This document shows, one piece after another, positions 58,516-64,000 of a stretch of DNA of 64,000 nucleotides (its first letter is position 1; every line of letters starts with the position of its first letter). The position numbers and the translations under genes were made by a program. The notes beneath the pieces were generated by a model. That model searched no databases. It saw only the letters and a list, made by a program, of their open reading frames with translations, and was not told the origin of the DNA. This stretch comes from Catenulispora sp. GP43 (GTDB taxonomy: Bacteria > Actinomycetota > Actinomycetes > Streptomycetales > Catenulisporaceae): NCBI RefSeq assembly GCF_041260665.1, contig NZ_JBGCCT010000001.1, positions 248,001-312,000 of the forward strand, given 5' to 3'.

Positions 58516-58944
58516 GTGAACGACCCCAACCTGACCCAAGCCGCCAGGAATCTCAACTGGCTGATCACCAACTTCGTGGACCGCGTACCGGGGGTCGCGC
58601 ACACGGTGGTGGTCTCCTCCGACGGCCTGCTTCTGGCGGTTTCCGACGGATTCCCCCGCGACCGCGCCGACCAGCTGGCGGCCGTGGCCAGCGGCCTGTC
58701 GTCGCTGACCCAGGGCGCCGCCCGCATCTTCGAGGGCGGCGCCGTGACCCAGACCGTCGTGGAGATGGTCCGTGGTTTCCTGTTCGTGATGGCCATATCC
58801 GACGGTTCCGCTCTTGCCGTACTCGCTTCCTCGGATTGCGACATGGGCCTGATCGGCTATGAAATGGCCCTGCTCGTCGAACGCGCCGGCGACGTCCTGA
58901 CGCCGGCGCTGCGCGCCGAGCTCCAGTCGTCGCTGCCGCGCTGA
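58516..58944 (+). CDS. cvnB: CvnB: roadblock/LC7-domain protein
   Basis: 142 residues. A compact roadblock/LC7 fold ([30 protein letters not shown], in parts: [23 protein letters not shown]; then [16 protein letters not shown]). In conservons CvnB is thought to act with CvnD as GTPase partner in a membrane-associated complex with CvnA. The GTG is six bases after the cvnA stop, so translation is coupled. Cys in [14 protein letters not shown] is conserved in the family. Confidence 0.92.
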   Translation: MNDPNLTQAARNLNWLITNFVDRVPGVAHTVVVSSDGLLLAVSDGFPRDRADQLAAVASGLSSLTQGAARIFEGGAVTQTVVEMVRGFLFVMAISDGSALAVLASSDCDMGLIGYEMALLVERAGDVLTPALRAELQSSLPR

Positions 58945-59002
58945 GAGGACGCCCGGTGACCCCCCTTCCCCCTGCTGTGACGAGCGACAGGAGCACGCGG
59001 CC

Positions 59003-59359
59003 GTGAGCAGCGCGCACGATTCCTCGCCCCTCGTCCGCCCATACGCGCTGACCCGGGGCCGCACGCGGGCCCGTTACCAATTGCCCATCGAGGCGTTGGT
59101 ATCCACGACGGACAACGGACGATCGCGCCTGCCCGGCCGGGAGCCGGAGCACCAGCGCATCTGCGAGCTGTGCGTCGAGCTGAAGTCGGTCGCCGAGGTC
59201 GCGGCGCTGATGCGGATGCCGCTGGGGGTGGTCAGGGTGCTGTTGGGCGACATGTCGGACGCGGGCCTGGTCACGATCCAGCAGCCTGGCGAGTCCGACA
59301 GCGGCCAGCCCAACCTCGCGCTTCTCGAACGAGTCCTCATAGGGCTCCGCAATCTGTAG
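59003..59359 (+). CDS. cvnC: CvnC: DUF742 protein
   Basis: 118 residues. SSPLVRPYALTRGRTR at the start and a winged-helix-like middle (ELCVELKSVAEVAALMRMPLGVVRVLLGDMSDAGL, in parts: KSVAEVAALMRMP, VVRVLLGDM) define DUF742. It is the third component of the conservon. AGGAG lies nine bases before the GTG. Molecular role unknown. Confidence 0.93.
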   Translation: MSSAHDSSPLVRPYALTRGRTRARYQLPIEALVSTTDNGRSRLPGREPEHQRICELCVELKSVAEVAALMRMPLGVVRVLLGDMSDAGLVTIQQPGESDSGQPNLALLERVLIGLRNL

Positions 59360-59374
59360 AAAGGAGGCCGTGCA

Positions 59375-59983
59375 GTGAACTACTCCCCTTACGGACAGGC
59401 TCCCGAGCCGCAGCCCGCGGTGGGCCCGACCACGTCGGTGAAGATCGTCGTCGCCGGCGGCTTCGGCGTCGGCAAGACCACCTTCGTCGGCGCGGTCTCG
59501 GAGATCGCCCCCCTGACCACCGAGGCCGTGATGACCGCCGCCTCCGAGGGCGTGGACGACCTGACGGTCGTGCCCGGCAAGGTCACGACCACGGTGGCCA
59601 TGGACTTCGGGCGCGTCTCCCTGGACCGCGAGCTGATCCTGTACCTGTTCGGCACCCCGGGCCAGAACCGCTTCTGGTTCATGTGGGACGACCTGTGCCG
59701 CGGCGCCATCGGCGCGGTGGTGCTGGTGGACACCCGCCGGCTGGCGGACTGCTTCTCGGCCATCGACTACTTCGAGGACGCGGGCCTGCCCTACATCGTC
59801 GGCGTGAACTGCTTCGACGGCATGCTCACCCACGAGGTCGCCGACGTCCGCGAGGCGCTCTCGATCCCGCCGGATGTGCCGGTCGTCACCTGCGACGCCC
59901 GCAGCCGGGAGTCCACCAAGCTGACCCTGATCCGCCTGGTGGAGCACGCCATGTCACGCTTCGCGGCGGCGGCGGCATCCTAA
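59375..59983 (+). CDS. cvnD: CvnD: Ras/MglA-like GTPase
   Basis: 202 residues. Walker A GGFGVGKTT, the switch-like GTPGQNRFWFMWDD and a VNCFDG in the place of NKxD. CvnD proteins bind GTP and are proposed as the output switch of the conservon. AAGGAGG lies seven bases before the GTG, the best ribosome site of the four genes. A terminator follows directly. Confidence 0.94.
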   Translation: MNYSPYGQAPEPQPAVGPTTSVKIVVAGGFGVGKTTFVGAVSEIAPLTTEAVMTAASEGVDDLTVVPGKVTTTVAMDFGRVSLDRELILYLFGTPGQNRFWFMWDDLCRGAIGAVVLVDTRRLADCFSAIDYFEDAGLPYIVGVNCFDGMLTHEVADVREALSIPPDVPVVTCDARSRESTKLTLIRLVEHAMSRFAAAAAS

Positions 59984-60006
59984 GTAGGCGACGATCGCAT
60001 AACGGC

Positions 60007-60039
60007 CGAGGGCGGCACCGGATCCCGGTGCCGCCCTCG
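60007..60039 (+). terminator. Terminator of the conservon
   Basis: A perfect 15-base stem CGAGGGCGGCACCGG (60007-60021) with 60025-60039 and the three-base loop ATC. Confidence 0.85.
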
Positions 60040-60086
60040 TGCTTATGCTCCTTGCAACCCCGATGTCCGAATTAAGCAGGTTGCGC

Positions 60087-60392
60087 ATGTCCGGGACGAT
60101 AACCCTCACCCGCCGCAGCGGATTCCAGCTGCGCCCGCGGCCCTACCGGGTCTGGATCGACGGCGTCGCGGTCGGCCGGCTGGCGCAGAACGGCACCGCC
60201 GAGTTCGTCGTCGAGCCCGGTGTCCACCTGGTGGAGCTCTCCCTGGACGGCATGTACTCCGCGAAGGTCTCGGTGGACGTCCGCGAGGGCGGGACCCGGC
60301 GGCTGCACTGCGGCGCGCACGGCCCACTGGCCTTCAGCGCGTTCGGACTGCTGCTCCCGGGCCTGGCGATCAAGCTGACACTGACCCACTGA
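60087..60392 (+). CDS. Small protein of unknown function, PEGA-like
   Basis: 101 residues, beta-rich (YRVWIDGVAVGRLAQNGTAEFVVEPGVHLVELSLDG; in parts: RVWIDGVAVG, EFVVEPGVHLVELSLDG), with a hydrophobic end LLLPGLAIKL. The middle resembles PEGA-type repeats, which bind the cell surface, but no family is sure. ATG 60087 has a weak AGCAGG site. ATG 60063 would be eight residues longer. It follows the conservon terminator and its 3' end overlaps the flavin reductase gene by 23 bases. Confidence 0.55.
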   Translation: MSGTITLTRRSGFQLRPRPYRVWIDGVAVGRLAQNGTAEFVVEPGVHLVELSLDGMYSAKVSVDVREGGTRRLHCGAHGPLAFSAFGLLLPGLAIKLTLTH

Positions 60393-61059
60393 GCGCGGGT
60401 TCTGCCACGCCGTCGGCACCGTCCGTCACCGGAAGGTTCCGCAGAGTGTGCGGCATGTTCCAGCCGGCCGCCAGCCGCGAGGAGTGCACCGGCTGCCCGC
60501 CGCCGAAGAACTCGCAGAACTTCATGATCAGCGGGTCCCACGCCTCCGGGTCGATGTAGTGCGTCCCCGGGATGACCAGCTTCTCCTCGACATGGGTGCG
60601 GAGCACTTCGACCTCGAAGGCGCTCAGGCTGTTCTCACCCCCGACCGGATGCACGGCGGTCAGCCGGCATTCCATCTGGATCGGGCACTCCAGGATCCGA
60701 GGCGGGGAGACCAGTTCGGAGGGCTGTTCGGTCAACCCGGCCAGTCCGAACTTGTCCCGCTCGGTGCGGTAGCCCTGCTCGACGCGGTACGCCGAGATCT
60801 CCTTGCGGGCGGTGGTCATCGCGATGCGGTCGACGTACTCGACCATGTCGGAGGACGGCAGGTTCAGGACGCACTCGCCCTCGCGGGCGATGTTGGCCGA
60901 GGTCTGCGAGGCGTTCCCCAGCCCCAGCACGGCGTTTCCGTTGAGCCACCAGGCCGAGGACATGGGGGCGATATTGGGGGTGCCGTCCTCGTTGCGGGTC
61001 GTGATCAGGACGACAGGGGTTCCGAAGTAAAGGACTTTGATGCCTGGAACTGTGTGCAT
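60370..61059 (-). CDS. Flavin reductase-like FMN-binding protein
   Basis: 229 residues. The split-barrel flavin fold is seen in VVLITTRNEDGTPNIAPMSSAWW and LPSSDMVEYVDR (first shown in part: ITTRNEDGTPNIAP). Members bind FMN and either reduce it for a monooxygenase or act on unknown substrates. It lies 71 bases past the lysR stop on the same strand. No partner monooxygenase is in the window. Confidence 0.8.
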   Translation of the reverse strand: MHTVPGIKVLYFGTPVVLITTRNEDGTPNIAPMSSAWWLNGNAVLGLGNASQTSANIAREGECVLNLPSSDMVEYVDRIAMTTARKEISAYRVEQGYRTERDKFGLAGLTEQPSELVSPPRILECPIQMECRLTAVHPVGGENSLSAFEVEVLRTHVEEKLVIPGTHYIDPEAWDPLIMKFCEFFGGGQPVHSSRLAAGWNMPHTLRNLPVTDGADGVAEPALSGSVSA

Positions 61060-61130
61060 GCCTCAATCGTCGGCGGCGGCCGCCCCTTACACCGGCGGGT
61101 TCCGGACCTGTCACCGATCTGTACCTGTCA

Positions 61131-62009
61131 TCAATCACCGGCCAGCAGCTCCAGGAACCCCGTCACCGCCGCGCTGTCCGCCACGCCCTCGGGAGTCGCG
61201 GCGAACACCGACCGCGGCGCGACCTCCCGCGGATCCAGCGCCACCACGACCACGTCCGGCCGCACCGACGCGGCGGCCAGCGCCGGGACCAGCGTGACGC
61301 CGAGCCCGGCCGCCACGAAGCCCTGCTTGGCCGACCATTCCAGGACCACGTAAGGGATCAGCGGCTGGAATCCCCCGTCCTGCACCCCGGCGATCAGCGT
61401 GTCCTGCGAACGCGGCTGGCCGGCGATCCAGTTCTCGCCCTCGAGATCGGCCAGCGAGAGCATGTCCCGGCCGGCGAGCCGGTGGCCGAGCGGCAGGGCC
61501 ACCGACAACGGATCGTCCATCAGCTTGCGCAGGCGCACCCCGTCGAAGGCCGGCTCGGGCTGGGCCGTCCCGATCACCGCCAGGTCCAGATCCCCTTCGC
61601 GGATGTCCACGACCAGCCCCCGGGTCAGCCCTTCGATGTGCGTGACGACCACCGCCGGATGCACCCGGCGGAACTCCGCGACGGCCCGCGGGATCAGGGC
61701 CATGTCGGCGGTCGGGATCGCGCCGAGCCGGAGGCCGCCGCCGCCCAGCGTCCGGACGGCCCGTACATCGGCCACAGCGGCCCGCAGACGGCCTACGACG
61801 GCCGTCGCGTGCGGCACCAAGGCCCGGCCCTCCTCCGTCAGTCGTACGCCCCGTGGGAGCCGGTCGAACAAGGGCGCGCCGACGGACGCCTCCAGCACGG
61901 CTATCTGACGCGATATCGCCGACTGCGTATAGCCGAGCGAACCGGCCGCCGCGGTGAACGACTCACGCCGCGCGACCTCCAGGAATACTTCGAGCAACGC
62001 GGTGTCCAT
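61131..62009 (-). CDS. LysR-family transcriptional regulator
   Basis: 292 residues. N-terminal helix-turn-helix (ESFTAAAGSLGYTQSAISRQIAVLEA; in parts: SFTAAAGSLGYTQSAIS) and a C-terminal periplasmic-binding-like effector domain. It is divergent from ridA with 94 bases between the starts, so it probably controls ridA and the hydrolase. TAGCAT (62018-62023) lies eight bases before the ATG, so it may be leaderless. Ligand unknown. Confidence 0.9.
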   Translation of the reverse strand: MDTALLEVFLEVARRESFTAAAGSLGYTQSAISRQIAVLEASVGAPLFDRLPRGVRLTEEGRALVPHATAVVGRLRAAVADVRAVRTLGGGGLRLGAIPTADMALIPRAVAEFRRVHPAVVVTHIEGLTRGLVVDIREGDLDLAVIGTAQPEPAFDGVRLRKLMDDPLSVALPLGHRLAGRDMLSLADLEGENWIAGQPRSQDTLIAGVQDGGFQPLIPYVVLEWSAKQGFVAAGLGVTLVPALAAASVRPDVVVVALDPREVAPRSVFAATPEGVADSAAVTGFLELLAGD

Positions 62010-62016
62010 GGCCCGT

Positions 62017-62042
62017 CATGCTAGTCCGGCATGCTAGTCCGG
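62017..62042. repeat. Exact 13-base duplication in the lysR promoter
   Basis: CATGCTAGTCCGG at 62017-62029 is repeated at 62030-62042. The first copy contains the likely lysR -10 box. Confidence 0.85.
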
Positions 62043-62103
62043 CATGGATCTGATGCGAACAAATCGCTTCTGGCATCCCGGCTCACCGCCTTAGTTTCGC
62101 CGC

Positions 62104-62508
62104 ATGACCGCTTTCACTCTCGACAACCCCGCCGGCGTCCCGAGCTCGCCGCGCAAGGCCTTCTCCAACGTCGCCGTGATCCCGCTCGGCGAGCGCACCC
62201 TGCTGATGCTGGCCGGCCAGGTGGCCTGGGACGACGACCACCAGATCGTCGGCGCCGGCGACCTGCGCGCCCAGACCCGCCGTGTCATGGAGCTGATCGG
62301 CCAGGTGCTGGCCGCGCACGGGGCGACCCTCGCGGACGTCGTCAGCCTCCGGACGTTCCTGACCGACATCTCCCACATCCGCGAGTACGGCGAGGCCCGC
62401 AACGAGTGCTTCCAGGGCCTGCCCGCGCCGACCAGCACCACGGTCGAGGTCTCGTCGCTGTTCGTGCCGGAGGCGCTGATCGAGGTGGAGGCGACCGCCG
62501 TCATCTGA
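62104..62508 (+). CDS. RidA-family protein (YjgF/RutC-like)
   Basis: 134 residues. Substrate residues are Arg in SLRTFL and Glu in LIEVEATAV, with AGQVAWD and the RNECFQGLPAPTSTTVEV block (in parts: ARNECFQ, PTSTTVEV). RidA hydrolyses reactive enamine/imine intermediates from PLP enzymes; RutC is related. TAGTTT (62092-62097) is six bases before the ATG, so leaderless. It is the first gene after lysR, 75 bases before the hydrolase. Confidence 0.88.
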   Translation: MTAFTLDNPAGVPSSPRKAFSNVAVIPLGERTLLMLAGQVAWDDDHQIVGAGDLRAQTRRVMELIGQVLAAHGATLADVVSLRTFLTDISHIREYGEARNECFQGLPAPTSTTVEVSSLFVPEALIEVEATAVI

Positions 62509-62583
62509 CACCGATCCCCGGGGGAAACCGATTCGGGACCGTTTTCTCAGGTCAGCGACCCGCCACAGGCCTATCCTGGCTGG

Positions 62584-63336
62584 GTGCCATCGGTTCGAGT
62601 CCGCGACATCGACGTCTACTACGAGATCCACGGCGACGGCCCGCCCCTGGTGTTGATCGGCGGCCTCGGTGTGGACCTCACCGTGTTCGCACCCTTCACC
62701 GAGCGGCTGGCGCGCACCTTCCGAGTCCTCACCTTCGACAACCGCGGCGCCGGCCGCAGCGACAAGCCGGACGTCCCGTATTCGATCCCGATGATGGCCG
62801 GGGACGTGGACGCGTTGATGGACGCGCTGAGCCTGTCCCGCGCCCACGTCGTCGGGGTGTCGATGGGCGGCCGGATCGCCATCGAGCTGGCCGCCGGCCG
62901 CCCCGACCGCGTAGACCGCCTGGTGCTGGTCTCCACCGCGGCGACCGGGACCGGCCGATTGCGGATGTCGCTGCCGGCCCGGATCCTGGGGCTCGCGAAA
63001 CGCCTGCACCTGATACCCGGGGCGGGAGCGGTGCAGCGGCAGCCGCACTACGCGTACCAGCGTCAGGTCGCCGCCAGCACCTCGTACGACGGCGCCGACC
63101 AGCTGGACGCCATCGAGGCGCCCACGCTGATCCTGCACGGACGGCGCGACCGCAGCGTGCGGCCGGCCGCGGCGCTGGCCACGCGGGTCGGCATCCGCGA
63201 CTCCGAGATCGAGTTCTTCCGCGGCGGCCACATGTTCTTCCTGCTGACGCAGCGGGACGAGGCCGCGGCGCGGATCGAGGACTTCCTCCAGGACTGGCGC
63301 GACCGGCACTGGCCGTCGAATGCGGCGCAGATTTAA
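62584..63336 (+). CDS. Alpha/beta hydrolase
   Basis: 250 residues. The nucleophile motif GVSMGG, the oxyanion region IGGLGVDLTVF, likely Asp in LHGRRDRSV and His in RGGHMF. Family-typical (3-oxoadipate-enol-lactonase-like) but the substrate is unknown. GTG 62584 is six bases after TATCCT (62572-62577), so leaderless. It has its own promoter rather than sharing that of ridA. Confidence 0.88.
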   Translation: MPSVRVRDIDVYYEIHGDGPPLVLIGGLGVDLTVFAPFTERLARTFRVLTFDNRGAGRSDKPDVPYSIPMMAGDVDALMDALSLSRAHVVGVSMGGRIAIELAAGRPDRVDRLVLVSTAATGTGRLRMSLPARILGLAKRLHLIPGAGAVQRQPHYAYQRQVAASTSYDGADQLDAIEAPTLILHGRRDRSVRPAAALATRVGIRDSEIEFFRGGHMFFLLTQRDEAAARIEDFLQDWRDRHWPSNAAQI

Positions 63337-63355
63337 GCCGTCACGGGATCAGTAG

Positions 63356-63391
63356 CCAGTACAGATTCAGCAACCAGTACAGATCTAGCGC
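63356..63391. repeat. 18-base direct repeat at the end of the TetR gene
   Basis: CCAGTACAGATTCAGCAA (63356-63373) is followed at once by CCAGTACAGATCTAGCGC (63374-63391). The last codons and stop of the TetR gene lie in the second copy. Confidence 0.7.
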
Positions 63392-64000
63392 ACCAGCCCC
63401 ACCGCCGCCCGCAATCCCTTCACGAACCGGGTCGGCTCGTACCTCCCCGGATCGGTGAGCACCAGCCGCGCGGCCATCTCCGCGAGCGTCACCACGGTGT
63501 GCGCGATCAGCTCCGGATCGAGATCGGCCGGAGCGTCGAAGGTTTGCGTGATCCAGCGGCCCAGCTCCTCCGCCGAGGCCAGCACCAGTCCCCGCGCCTC
63601 TTCCCGTGCCGCGTTGAACTGCGGCGGCATGTCGGCCATCGGCAGCACGACGCAGGACCACCGCTCCGGCGCCTCCCGGACCGCCGCCAGGAAGCCGTCG
63701 AGCGCGTCGGCCAGGACATCGGCCGGATGCGCTCCGGCCTTCAATCCCTTGCGCAGCGCCGGCAGCAGGCCCACCAACTGCTCCAACGCCGCCTGCTGCT
63801 CGCGCTTAAGGAGTTCCCCCAGCAGCGTCTCCCTGTTCGGGAACACTCCGTAGACCACAGGCTTGGTGACCCCGGCAGCTGCCGCCACCGCCTCCATCGT
63901 CACCGCGGCGTGGCCGTCCCGGACCACGATGCGCAGCGCGGCGTCCAGCAACTCCCTGCGACGCTGCTCGATCGGCACCCGCGGCGCGTACTCGCGCCGC
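63385..64000 (-). CDS. TetR-family regulator, N-terminus cut by window edge
   Basis: At least 197 residues. The helix-turn-helix is at TMEAVAAAAGVTKPVVYGVFPNRETLL, shown in part (AGVTKPVVYGVFPN). A GTG at 63978 gives VPIEQRRREL, but the frame continues through REYAPR to the window edge, which matches the usual N-terminal arm of such proteins, so the true start is probably beyond 64000. Target unknown; it converges with the hydrolase gene. Confidence 0.82.
   Translation of the reverse strand, partial: RREYAPRVPIEQRRRELLDAALRIVVRDGHAAVTMEAVAAAAGVTKPVVYGVFPNRETLLGELLKREQQAALEQLVGLLPALRKGLKAGAHPADVLADALDGFLAAVREAPERWSCVVLPMADMPPQFNAAREEARGLVLASAEELGRWITQTFDAPADLDPELIAHTVVTLAEMAARLVLTDPGRYEPTRFVKGLRAAVGLVR

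Noticed and set aside
53659-59064. Minus-strand open frame of about 1800 codons opposite the conservon
   Set aside because: It is a shadow of the high third-position G+C in cvnA-cvnC. The plus strand carries recognisable domains and ribosome sites, the minus frame none.

Overview
The window is high-GC, densely coding DNA from a Gram-positive actinomycete, with many GTG starts and stop/start overlaps of the GTGA/ATGA type. The thyX-dapA-rnj-ftsK and rimO-pgsA-cinA blocks, a cvnABCD conservon, MoeZ and an ECF41 sigma factor point to the Streptomyces/Catenulispora side of the phylum. No species can be assigned from the sequence alone. No rRNA, tRNA, CRISPR array, transposase or complete prophage is visible.

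Layout. 1-5300: 3' part of a pseudokinase-like/lysylphosphatidylglycerol-synthase membrane protein, a possible small RNA, an atypical lower-GC DUF3800 gene, moeZ, a TetR gene, DUF3107 and a small membrane protein. 5290-10390: ferritin-like protein, a DEAD-box helicase with a repeat-rich tail, a RibD/DHFR-type reductase and an alpha/beta hydrolase. 10480-16600: PHP phosphoesterase, SDR, ECF41 sigma factor with its epimerase target, aldehyde dehydrogenase, VOC protein. 16600-20620: PucR regulator divergent from an NCS1 permease and an APH-fold kinase. 20640-23190: MFS pump and TetR regulator around an array of at least eight operator-like palindromes. 23300-29490: G1-type acid protease, VirD4/TraD-like ATPase with a DUF2510 domain, gabT, and a two-gene sortase unit. 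29600-36370: MFS pump, ABC exporter divergent from a NarL-type two-component system, SDR, PAP2 phosphatase. 36357-52360: the conserved housekeeping block (cinA, pgsA, rimO, rodZ, ftsK, rnj, dapA, thyX), interrupted by an MFS/MarR/methyltransferase module. 52420-59990: solute-binding lipoprotein divergent from a conservon whose CvnA carries a very long repetitive tail. 60087-64000: small unknown gene, flavin reductase, LysR, RidA, alpha/beta hydrolase, and a TetR gene cut by the window edge.

How the genes work together. Several local circuits can be read directly. The ECF41 factor faces an exact copy of its known promoter motif in front of the epimerase. The MFS/TetR pair shares an operator array. 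The MFS/MarR pair has a perfect palindrome in its promoter. The sensor kinase and response regulator are translationally coupled and divergent from an ABC exporter. The four conservon genes lie in one transcription unit ending at a strong hairpin. Seventeen genes have a TANNNT hexamer 6-8 bases before the start codon, which predicts widespread leaderless transcription.

Limits: functions rest on motif recognition by eye. No database search, fold prediction or transcript mapping was possible.
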